Shown here piece by piece: positions 8,871 through 16,051 of a stretch of 64,000 nucleotides of DNA. This DNA comes from UBA1858 sp965227695 (GTDB lineage Bacteria; Pseudomonadota; Gammaproteobacteria; UBA4575): assembly GCA_965227695.1 (NCBI GenBank), contig OZ245760.1:744001-808000 (forward strand), in the 5' to 3' direction. Position numbers and translations under genes: made by a program. The notes below the pieces were generated by a model that saw nothing but the letters and a program-made list of their open reading frames with translations, had not been told where the DNA came from and did no database searches. Within the stretch, counting starts at the first letter, position 1; the number at the start of each line of letters is the position of its first letter.

Positions 8871-10116
8871 TACTGACCTCTTGGTTGAATTGTTCCAGCG
8901 TGGATAGTGCGCTCCATACACCATCTTCATGAAAACCATTGCGCCAGTATGCGCCACAGTACCATGTGTTGTTGTTTCCATTTAACGCAGGCCGATAGGC
9001 CTGGGCCTGAATTGCCTGGTGATCAAATACCGGGTGCTGGTAGCTTATTTTTTTTATAATTTTTTCTGGCGCAATTCGATGAGTCAGGTTCAATGTAACA
9101 AAATAATCCTGGTGCGTGTCGAGCTGTTGCAGGCGATTCATGTAATAAGTGACTTTTGCTTTGTCTGTATGATCTTTGGGTAATAAATAATTCCACGAGG
9201 ACCAGGCTTTTTTTGAATTGGGCATCAGGCTTGTGTCGGTATGCAGTACAGCTTCATTATCCTGGTAGGTAATGCTGTTTAGTGTCCGGATTTCATCTGC
9301 GGTTGGGTCGTTAAGCGCGGCTAGTGCCTGATCGCTGTGGCAAGCCATGATGACATGATCAAAAACCCCGGGATCGCGATCGCTAAAGTGAATGGTAATC
9401 TTTTTATTGTATCGTTTTATGGTCGCAATATTGCTATTCAGGATGATGTCTTTTTTGAACGGTTTGATGAGTTTTTTGACATATTCTCTTGAACCTCCAA
9501 TGACAGTTTTCCATTGTGGTCTGTGGTTGATGTTGAGTAGCCCGTGATTGTTGAAAAATGATAGAAAGCTATGAGCCGGATAGTTATAAATATCATACAT
9601 TGATGATGACCATATTGCAGCGCCCATCGGAAGAATATAGTAATTAATGAAACTCGATGAAAAGCGATGCTCAGCGAGGAATTCGCCCAGTGTTAAATCG
9701 ACTTGTGCGCTGCTGATTAAATCGCGGGAAAGGCGATTAAATCTGAAAAAATCAATGAGAATTGTATAGGATCTGGGGCGGTACCAGTTGCTTCTGTTAA
9801 ACGACAGACCCTTAATACCTTTACCGCACCATTCAAAATTGCTTTGCTCGCATTTGACAGAAAAACTCATCTCCGAATTGACAGACTGGATGTCCAGTTC
9901 GTGCAGCAGTGCTTCAAAATTTGGATAGGTCCAGTCATTAAATACAATAAAACCTGTATCTACCGGGATAAGCCGGTCACCATCGCTGACGTTCACTGTG
10001 TTGGAGTGGCCGCCAACGTAGCTGTTTTTTTCAAACACAGTAATATCATGGTGTCGATGCAGATAATGTGCAGCGGTTAACCCCGATATGCCTGAACCGA
10101 TAATTGCTATTTTCAT
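8839..10116 (-). CDS. FAD/NAD(P)-binding oxidoreductase (COG2907, amine-oxidase-like)
   Basis: The 425-residue protein starts with a Rossmann FAD-binding motif, IAIIGSGISGLTAAHYL (residues 3-19), followed by VFEKNSYVGGHSNTV and VDTGFIVFN, typical of the flavin amine oxidase/desaturase superfamily. The C terminus has YCGAYWRNGFHEDGV, a family signature. In Rhodobacter furan fatty acid synthesis a flavoprotein of this kind acts as a desaturase on methylated acyl chains, and that is the best guess for its role here. It overlaps the SDR gene by four bases and DUF1365 by 32. Confidence 0.88.
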   Translation of the reverse strand: MKIAIIGSGISGLTAAHYLHRHHDITVFEKNSYVGGHSNTVNVSDGDRLIPVDTGFIVFNDWTYPNFEALLHELDIQSVNSEMSFSVKCEQSNFEWCGKGIKGLSFNRSNWYRPRSYTILIDFFRFNRLSRDLISSAQVDLTLGEFLAEHRFSSSFINYYILPMGAAIWSSSMYDIYNYPAHSFLSFFNNHGLLNINHRPQWKTVIGGSREYVKKLIKPFKKDIILNSNIATIKRYNKKITIHFSDRDPGVFDHVIMACHSDQALAALNDPTADEIRTLNSITYQDNEAVLHTDTSLMPNSKKAWSSWNYLLPKDHTDKAKVTYYMNRLQQLDTHQDYFVTLNLTHRIAPEKIIKKISYQHPVFDHQAIQAQAYRPALNGNNNTWYCGAYWRNGFHEDGVWSALSTLEQFNQEVSNAQLHLQRAS

Positions 10117-10898
10117 GATTTGTCTGTGAGTTTACTGAGTAAATGAAATTGAATTGTATCTGGCAATATTGAAATCAGTTTCATGCTATAACTAAAACGC
10201 TTCGGGAAATGTATTTCGTGCTGACTGCGGGCAATGCCTTTGAGTATATATTGACTTGCGCTGTCGGCTGTGATCAGGCAAGGCATGCTGAAATCGTTCT
10301 GATCTGTCAGTTCGGTTTTAACAAACCCGGGACATATGACCGAAACGTCGATATTTTTGTGGGAAAGGCTCACTTTGAGTGCGCGCAACATGTTAAGTAT
10401 GGCTGCTTTCGTGGACCCATAGGCTTCAGACCGGGGTAAACCCAGGTATGCTGCAGTACTGCTCATCCCTACAAGTTGTGCATGCCTTGATAATTGCAGT
10501 AAAGGCAGCGTGGCCTCAATGCCATAAACCATGCTCATGTAATTCGTCTGGATGAGACGCTCGAAAATTGCGCTGTCAAAATGCTCGACATCCACGTATT
10601 CACAAGTCCCGGCGTTGAGTATTGCAATATCCAGTCGCCCACTGCGCTCCTTGATATGTTTGCATATTTGCTGATTCGATTCCCTGCTGGTTAAATCGGC
10701 ATCCAGAATGACAACACTTTCAGGTTTAACGCATTGCCTGGCAGTTTCCTGTAATCCCTGGCCGGATCTTGCCGAAATATAAAGATCACAATCTGCCTGT
10801 GACAGCATTATGGCGAGCGCGCGTCCGATTCCCGAGGATGCGCCGGTAATCCAGATTACTTTTTTGTCAAAGTGTTGAAGAATTTTGCTAGAAAGCAT
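10113..10898 (-). CDS. Short-chain dehydrogenase/reductase
   Basis: Classical SDR of 261 residues: cofactor motif TGASSGIG at 18-25, NAG at 95-97, catalytic Ser at about 146, and YGSTK with Tyr160 and Lys164. ISARS after the second strand suggests NADP(H) preference, which is an inference. It is embedded in the lipid operon, overlapping the NTF2-like gene by 11 bases and the FAD gene by four. Substrate unknown; a lipid-derived carbonyl or alcohol is a reasonable guess from context. Confidence 0.88.
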   Translation of the reverse strand: MLSSKILQHFDKKVIWITGASSGIGRALAIMLSQADCDLYISARSGQGLQETARQCVKPESVVILDADLTSRESNQQICKHIKERSGRLDIAILNAGTCEYVDVEHFDSAIFERLIQTNYMSMVYGIEATLPLLQLSRHAQLVGMSSTAAYLGLPRSEAYGSTKAAILNMLRALKVSLSHKNIDVSVICPGFVKTELTDQNDFSMPCLITADSASQYILKGIARSQHEIHFPKRFSYSMKLISILPDTIQFHLLSKLTDKS

Positions 10899-11313
10899 TT
10901 CTCACCTTTTTCACCGCAGTGCCCAGAATGGGTATTCGTTCATATATTAATGCACCGAGGTCATAGTAATCACGGTGATAGCAAACCTTGCTTTCGTTAA
11001 AACGGATAAAAGAAGCACCTTCAAGCTGTATTTCACGGTTCTTTGCCAGTCTGTGGTGTTTTAAATTCATGTTCCACTCAATCGCATGATGGTTATCGCA
11101 TGCTATGTGATTCAGAATTGTGAAGTGGCAGTGCTCGACATTTTTGTATAGGTTATGAAAATAATCTGTGAGTGCATCAAGGCCGCTGATGTCTTTAACA
11201 GGATCAATGAATTCTATTTCGTGTGAGTAAATCAGTTTAAGTTTTTCCACGATATTATCGCTGGCCAGAGAATTCATCTGGTCGACAAAATTGCTGATCT
11301 GAATGTTATCCAT
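10888..11313 (-). CDS. NTF2-like (SnoaL-type) protein
   Basis: A 141-residue protein with the layout of the NTF2/SnoaL fold: an N-terminal helix with a FIDPVKDISGLDAL-type segment, then YFHNLYKNVEHCHFTI, and later strands ending in HRDYYDLGALIYERIP. The DYYD/W segment is common in these nuclear-transport-factor-2-like proteins. It has no signal peptide, so it is likely cytoplasmic. It may be enzymatic or a ligand-binding partner for the SDR it overlaps; no catalytic residue can be assigned. Confidence 0.75.
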   Translation of the reverse strand: MDNIQISNFVDQMNSLASDNIVEKLKLIYSHEIEFIDPVKDISGLDALTDYFHNLYKNVEHCHFTILNHIACDNHHAIEWNMNLKHHRLAKNREIQLEGASFIRFNESKVCYHRDYYDLGALIYERIPILGTAVKKVRNAF

Positions 11314-11857
11314 GGCTGTCTTCCTGTTTCACGATGAAAACAAGCACTTTGCCTACATTAATGCCGAATTTTTTAATTTTTGCCTCACTTACTAGCGCCT
11401 GTTCATCTATCTGGTACAGCCAATCATCCAGCGTGACAGTCACAGGGCGATCATCCAGATTGATCTGAAGTTGATAAGTCCAGTGAAATGCAAATCCGGC
11501 CTGTTTGCCATGAGCGACGCCAATGACATCATTGGCGCGGCCGGCGCTGATTCCGTCCGTTCCTTTTTCAAGCTTCCAGATTCTTTCCTGTTGACGGCCA
11601 TCTGCATAGGTAAAAAGCTCATACAGCCGACCCTTGTCGTTTTGCCATTGGCCATTTAACTTGACGCTAAATCGCTGGGTCACTTCACCCTTCCAGTTTT
11701 TAACCAGTCCCCAGCCTTTCATGTCTCCTGTAAAGTAGCTTTGTAAATCAAATTCGGGTGATGTGTTTTGATAGTCTTTCAGGGACGTGCTGCACCCGGC
11801 AAGGATTAATAATAACAGGGTTGGCAATAAGGCTTGCGCGAAGCGATTAATATTCAC
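11306..11857 (-). CDS. DUF3833 lipoprotein
   Basis: The N terminus is a lipoprotein signal with lipobox LILAGC (cleavage before the Cys near residue 22), then GDMKGWGLVKNWKGEVTQRF, characteristic of DUF3833. Start is GTG 11857 with AAGGA about eight bases upstream, inside the end of the chalcone-isomerase-like gene. The protein is probably periplasmic and membrane-anchored. DUF3833 proteins occur with the same SDR/FAD/DUF1365/CFA set in other gammaproteobacteria; function is unknown. Confidence 0.82.
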   Translation of the reverse strand: MNINRFAQALLPTLLLLILAGCSTSLKDYQNTSPEFDLQSYFTGDMKGWGLVKNWKGEVTQRFSVKLNGQWQNDKGRLYELFTYADGRQQERIWKLEKGTDGISAGRANDVIGVAHGKQAGFAFHWTYQLQINLDDRPVTVTLDDWLYQIDEQALVSEAKIKKFGINVGKVLVFIVKQEDSHG

Positions 11858-12398
11858 CTAATAATTCCTTTCTGTGTTTTTTATATTTGGCATCAGGGCT
11901 TAGCCATATATCGAGAAATGCTGTGTTGAACTGGCTGTCTTTCACGCTGCCAAGTTTTTTGTCAGCAGAGTAAAAGCTGTTGCTGCCATCATTGGCAGAG
12001 ATAAAAACAAGTTGATCACCAGGTTCAACGTCTGGCCAAATTTTTCTTAACTGTTCGAGCCAGCTTTCAAGTGGGTAGTGGTCTGCAAAGCCCAGCCGTT
12101 GCCACTGTTTGTATGTGCTGGACAACAGCTTGTCAGCACTGATATTGCGTGCATATTGAATAGAAAGTGCGGTAGCAGATGACAAATGACCCTGCTCGGT
12201 GTTTAGTGAGAGTTGCCAATAAGATGCGTCATATATGTGCAGTCCGAAACGTGTAAATGTCGCTTCTCCCAATTGTCTGGCCTGTTGCCAGTGAGAGGTA
12301 ACAGAATGTGGCAGATTTGCCAGGGTCTCGCTGGAATGGGCCAGAGATGCAGGCAAAAATAGTGTCAGAAAGATTGTCAATAAAGTCGATTTTTTCAT
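11847..12398 (-). CDS. Chalcone-isomerase-like secreted protein
   Basis: First gene of the operon. The start is ATG 12398, giving a signal peptide (MKKSTLLTIFLTLFLPASLA) and a mature protein of about 160 residues. Segments such as ATFTRFGLHIYDASYWQLSL, followed by LSIQYARNISADKLL and GDQLVFISANDG, match the bacterial chalcone-isomerase-fold family. Plant chalcone isomerase relatives include fatty-acid-binding proteins, so lipid binding in the periplasm is more likely than flavonoid chemistry. An upstream GTG at 12410 is a less likely start. Confidence 0.8.
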   Translation of the reverse strand: MKKSTLLTIFLTLFLPASLAHSSETLANLPHSVTSHWQQARQLGEATFTRFGLHIYDASYWQLSLNTEQGHLSSATALSIQYARNISADKLLSSTYKQWQRLGFADHYPLESWLEQLRKIWPDVEPGDQLVFISANDGSNSFYSADKKLGSVKDSQFNTAFLDIWLSPDAKYKKHRKELLGEY

Positions 12399-12410
12399 TA
12401 ACTCGATCAC

Positions 12411-12561
12411 TGGGTCTGGAGTCAGCTATCTTCTCACAGACTGATTATGCCGGCGTGGCCGCAACATTAAATATTTTTAATATAATATGTATGCTTGTGA
12501 TATATGTAGTTGAGTATGATGCTTCACTACCGGTAATGATAAAATTGTGTGGTTTTAAATA
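12411..12561. promoter_or_regulatory. Divergent promoter region of lipid operon and two-component system
   Basis: The roughly 150-base AT-rich gap separates the minus-strand lipid operon from the plus-strand response regulator. Divergent placement suggests that the response regulator controls the operon, and perhaps itself, from this gap. I could not define an OmpR-type direct repeat with confidence. Confidence 0.4.
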
Positions 12562-13239
12562 ATGCGGATCTTATGTATCGAAGATGACCGGGAATTACTG
12601 GATTATCTTCACAAAGGGCTGGCTCAGGAAGGGCATGTTGTTGATGTGTGTTCCAGTGGCAAGGATGGACTGTTTCTGGCAATGACAGAGAAATATGATA
12701 TTTTGCTGGTGGATCGAATGCTGCCCGAAGTGGACGGTCTGTCTATTATAAAAACATTGCGAGGGTCCGGAAATCATACCCCGGTACTGATATTCAGCGC
12801 GCTTGGTGAAGTCGACGACCGTGTCAAGGGTTTGCGCAGTGGTGGAGATGACTATCTTGTCAAGCCATTTGCGTTTTCTGAGCTGACGGCGCGAATTGAA
12901 GCGCTCAATCGACGTAATCAGCAGAATAGTGAGTCAGAGGTATGCCTTGTGGCGCGCGATGTAGAACTGGATTTGCTCCGGCGTGAAGCCCGGCGAGGCG
13001 AGACAACAATCCCTTTACAGGCGACCGAGTTTCGCCTGCTCGAATACCTGCTCCGGAATAAAGGTCAGGTTGTGACACGCACCATGTTACTGGAATATGT
13101 TTGGGATTATCACTTTGATCCACAAACGAACGTGATTGATGTGCATGTGAGCCGTTTGCGGCATAAAATTGATGATGAAGATCCTCAGTATCTCATCAAA
13201 ACAAGGCGTGGTGCAGGCTATATCATTGAAGAGAGTTGA
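12562..13239 (+). CDS. OmpR/PhoB-family response regulator
   Basis: Receiver domain with acidic pocket EDD at 7-9, phosphoacceptor Asp51 in LLVDRMLPEVDG, a conserved Ser/Thr in IFSALGE, and Lys in YLVKPF. A winged-helix output domain follows, with EFRLLEYLLRNKGQVVTR and DVHVSRLRHKID. At 225 residues it is standard length. The downstream kinase starts one base after the stop codon, so the two form an operon. Divergent from the lipid operon, which is its most obvious candidate target. Confidence 0.92.
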   Translation: MRILCIEDDRELLDYLHKGLAQEGHVVDVCSSGKDGLFLAMTEKYDILLVDRMLPEVDGLSIIKTLRGSGNHTPVLIFSALGEVDDRVKGLRSGGDDYLVKPFAFSELTARIEALNRRNQQNSESEVCLVARDVELDLLRREARRGETTIPLQATEFRLLEYLLRNKGQVVTRTMLLEYVWDYHFDPQTNVIDVHVSRLRHKIDDEDPQYLIKTRRGAGYIIEES

Positions 13240-13240
13240 C

Positions 13241-14233
13241 GTGAGTACCCGGCGGGAATACAAAAAAAGCTCCAGTTTTAAGGCGGCGAACCTTTTTTTG
13301 CTTTTACTGGTTTTTTCCGCAACCTGTCTTGGTGCATCACTGTATTTTTATATGCAGCCTGATAGCAGTGATTTTAAGGCTATCATTGTTTTGCTTGTCA
13401 TTGCAGGGATTGTACCTCTGCTTTTGCTGGTGATTGCCAGCTACCTGATCAGTATCTTTGTGGTAACCCGGATTAACCGGATTGTGAATACCGCAGATGA
13501 AATCATATCGACCGGCGACTTGACCAAGCGCCTGGCGATAGATTCTCGCTGGGATGATCTGAGCTTTCTGTCGCAGGTTCTTAATCATATGCTCGATAAA
13601 ATCGAGCAGCTCATGTCAGGCGTACAACACATCACTGACACCATTGCACATGATTTAAGAACACCGTTGGCACGTCTGCGTAATAAACTGGATGCGAATG
13701 GTGATGAGGTATTGGTAAGCGAAGTCGATGATTTGTTGAAGACGTTTAATTCTTTGTTGAGTTTGTCCAGTATTGAATCAGGGCGTCAGCAATTAAAATT
13801 CAGGGAATTTGATCTTAGGAAATTAATCGAGGATGCAGTGGACTTTTATGATCCGCTTGCCCATGAAAAAGGCCAGACAATTGCTGTGAAAACAATGCCC
13901 GCCCTGTACGTGGGTGACAGGGATCTCATGTTTCAGGTGATTGCCAATCTGCTGGATAACGCGATTAAGTTCACGCCCCGTGAAGGCAGCATAAAAGTGA
14001 TACTCGAGGAGGAAAAGGGTCGCTGTAAAGTACACATCGAAGACAATGGCCCCGGTATCCCGTTATCATCCAGAAACAAGGTGTTTGACAGGTTCTACCG
14101 TGATCCGGGTCAACGGGAATCTTATGGCGCCGGGTTGGGTTTGAGCCTGGTCAATGCAGTGCTCAAATTACACAAGGCGAGCATACAACTCACACACAAA
14201 GAGTCTGGACTGGTTGTCACACTATACCTGTGA
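13241..14233 (+). CDS. Sensor histidine kinase with minimal periplasmic loop
   Basis: I choose GTG 13241, immediately after the response-regulator stop, giving 330 residues. Two membrane helices at about 16-37 and 47-74 are joined by a loop of only about ten residues (MQPDSSDFK region). A HAMP domain follows, then the HisKA motif AHDLRTPLARLRNKLD with His137, NLLDNAIKFTP (N box), VHIEDNGPGIP, and GAGLGLSLV. Such short-loop kinases generally sense membrane or intramembrane signals. That fits a partner operon that modifies lipids, but the link is inferred from position. Confidence 0.9.
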   Translation: MSTRREYKKSSSFKAANLFLLLLVFSATCLGASLYFYMQPDSSDFKAIIVLLVIAGIVPLLLLVIASYLISIFVVTRINRIVNTADEIISTGDLTKRLAIDSRWDDLSFLSQVLNHMLDKIEQLMSGVQHITDTIAHDLRTPLARLRNKLDANGDEVLVSEVDDLLKTFNSLLSLSSIESGRQQLKFREFDLRKLIEDAVDFYDPLAHEKGQTIAVKTMPALYVGDRDLMFQVIANLLDNAIKFTPREGSIKVILEEEKGRCKVHIEDNGPGIPLSSRNKVFDRFYRDPGQRESYGAGLGLSLVNAVLKLHKASIQLTHKESGLVVTLYL

Positions 14234-14252
14234 TAACGGACAATTGAGGAAA

Positions 14253-14639
14253 ATGCCAGTGAAAAAAATCTCCCATGTTGTTTTTTTTGATGATGCATGC
14301 CCTTTATGCAATTCGGAAATTAAACACTACAAAGCGATCGAATCGTTGCACCACATCGAGTGGCTCGGCATTTATCAAAACTGGGATCAGATCAGTCCTT
14401 ATGGTATCAGCAGGGAGAGACTATTACGCCGGATACACGCGGTACATTCCAACGGTACTGTCTTAACAGGGGCGGCTGTATTTGTGCTAATATGGAACTC
14501 GCTGCGGTATTATCACTTGCTTGGCCGTTTTGTATCGACTTTTCATTTGGTACCCGTGCTTGACTTCTTTTATAAGTATTTTGCTGACTGGCGATATAAA
14601 AAAAACCAGCACTGCAGGCTTGATCGCAATCAGACGTGA
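14253..14639 (+). CDS. DCC-family (DUF393) thiol-disulfide oxidoreductase-like protein
   Basis: A 128-residue protein beginning with the DUF393 signature VVFFDDACPLCNSEI, where the Cys-x-x-Cys in DDACPLC is the putative redox site. It continues with IEWLGI, the HAVHSNGTVLTGAAVF segment and a C-terminal hydrophobic stretch. ATG 14253 has TTGAGGA upstream. It lies 19 bases after the kinase and may be the third gene of that operon. The family's substrate is unknown; it is related to thioredoxin-fold proteins by motif only. Confidence 0.83.
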   Translation: MPVKKISHVVFFDDACPLCNSEIKHYKAIESLHHIEWLGIYQNWDQISPYGISRERLLRRIHAVHSNGTVLTGAAVFVLIWNSLRYYHLLGRFVSTFHLVPVLDFFYKYFADWRYKKNQHCRLDRNQT

Positions 14640-14676
14640 CGAGTGTCCGGCTTGGGCTGGTAGACAATCGTCTGCT

Positions 14677-14898
14677 CTATTTGTTTTGTTTGATTTTAAT
14701 GAACCGGTTTTCTGTTGAGAAAAACACTTCAAACTGGCCGTGAATACCATCATGTGTCAGAAATTGTCTCAAATGACAGGCAGGGAACTGTACGACTCGC
14801 CCGTCTTCGGCCGAACAGATAACATCACGTGCCTCGCCTCGATACAGCCTTGAAAATTCCCTGGTACTAATCGACAACCTGATTTTTATAGAATCCAT
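14677..14898 (-). CDS. DUF2835 family protein
   Basis: Small, 73 residues. The family pattern is clear: IRLSISTREFSRLYRGEA near the start, then GRVVQFPACHLRQFLTHDG and IHGQFEVFF. The start is ATG 14898, because the preceding residues in the longer frame do not match the family. Function unknown; found as a single small cytoplasmic protein in many gammaproteobacteria. It is divergent from pdxH with only 37 bases between starts. Confidence 0.85.
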   Translation of the reverse strand: MDSIKIRLSISTREFSRLYRGEARDVICSAEDGRVVQFPACHLRQFLTHDGIHGQFEVFFSTENRFIKIKQNK

Positions 14899-14935
14899 AA
14901 TTGATGATAGACAAATTGTGTAGCGGGCAAGAATA

Positions 14936-15601
14936 ATGGCCAAAAAAAATAACAACAGTAAAATTTCCGAGCAAAGGAAAGACTACAATACAGGAAAATT
15001 AATTATGGCTGATCTTGACAACGACCCAATAAGACAGTTTAAGCGATGGCTTGATGATGCCCTGGCGACGGAGGGAATCATTGAACCGACCGCAATGAAT
15101 CTTGCCACTTATTCGCATGAAAAGGGACTGTCCTCACGCATGGTATTGCTTAAAGGATGTGATGAACGTGGTTTTGTTTTTTTCACCAATTACGACAGTC
15201 GCAAGGCATTCGATCTAGCACAGAATAATCAGGCGGCCTTGTGTTTTTGGTGGGGGGCGCTGGAGAGACAGGTGCGTATTGAGGGCGAGGTTGTCAAAGT
15301 GAGTGATGAAGAAAGTGATCGCTATTTTCAGTCGCGTCCCAGGGGAAGTCAGATTGGCGCAATTGCTTCCAGACAGAGTCACGAGATGCCATCCTATCAG
15401 TCATTACGTGATGCAGTCATGGGAGTGGAAGAAAAATATAAAGACTTGGTGGTAATCCCGCGGCCGGGATTCTGGGGCGGATACAGGGTTGTCCCATCTG
15501 CGATTGAGTTCTGGCAGGGCCGACCCAGCCGTCTGCACGATCGGCTTAAATACAGCAGGGAGGCTAGTGGAGACTGGACGATAAAAAGATTGTCTCCATA
15601 A
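14936..15601 (+). CDS. pdxH: Pyridoxamine 5'-phosphate oxidase
   Basis: FMN-dependent oxidase that converts pyridoxine or pyridoxamine phosphate to pyridoxal phosphate. Motifs include SSRMVLLKGCDERGFVFFTN and the YDSRKAFDLAQN substrate/FMN region, LERQVRIEGEV, SRPRGSQIGA, SRQSHEM, and the C-terminal IEFWQGRPSRLHDR. The 221-residue length matches E. coli PdxH, including the N-terminal QRKDYNTGKL segment, which supports ATG 14936. Confidence 0.95.
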   Translation: MAKKNNNSKISEQRKDYNTGKLIMADLDNDPIRQFKRWLDDALATEGIIEPTAMNLATYSHEKGLSSRMVLLKGCDERGFVFFTNYDSRKAFDLAQNNQAALCFWWGALERQVRIEGEVVKVSDEESDRYFQSRPRGSQIGAIASRQSHEMPSYQSLRDAVMGVEEKYKDLVVIPRPGFWGGYRVVPSAIEFWQGRPSRLHDRLKYSREASGDWTIKRLSP

Positions 15602-15606
15602 ACAGG

Positions 15607-15822
15607 CTAACTATAAATGATATGCCACTCTGGCGCGGGCTTGGCTTTTTCAGGCCAGTATGTTTTCTCCGGGTCACCGGCGATGAGTTCTTCGCACTTT
15701 TTACACGCTTCGCCGTATGTCATCTGTTCTTCAAACTTGCCGGTTTCGAAGTCGTATTTGTGCTTCCAGGCAATGATGTAGCCCGTGTCTTCATCGCGTT
15801 TAATGAGGTTTTCATTCGTCAT
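15607..15822 (-). CDS. Small hypothetical protein
   Basis: A 71-residue hydrophilic, charged protein with two cysteines in ACKKCEEL (about residues 34-41, a CxxC pair) and a tryptophan-containing C terminus (PEWHIIYS). I do not recognise the family. ATG 15822 is preceded by AGGGAACC, an acceptable ribosome binding site. It ends five bases from the convergent pdxH. Confidence 0.6.
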   Translation of the reverse strand: MTNENLIKRDEDTGYIIAWKHKYDFETGKFEEQMTYGEACKKCEELIAGDPEKTYWPEKAKPAPEWHIIYS

Positions 15823-16051
15823 TGAGGTTCCCTTTCGTTCCTTGGACTATGCGAATTATTGTTATATTTGGTTTCGCTAAAAAAAGACTGGTCATTTTAG
15901 ACATCTAACCGCTCTTGTCTAGTATAAATTTCTCATATATCGCACTTGTCCTATTTTTAGGAAAAATAAATTATATCATAAAAAACAAAAGGTTATATGA
16001 AGCAGCCTGATATTACGGATTTTTATCTGCCAGAATCGCTTAAAAAATAAG

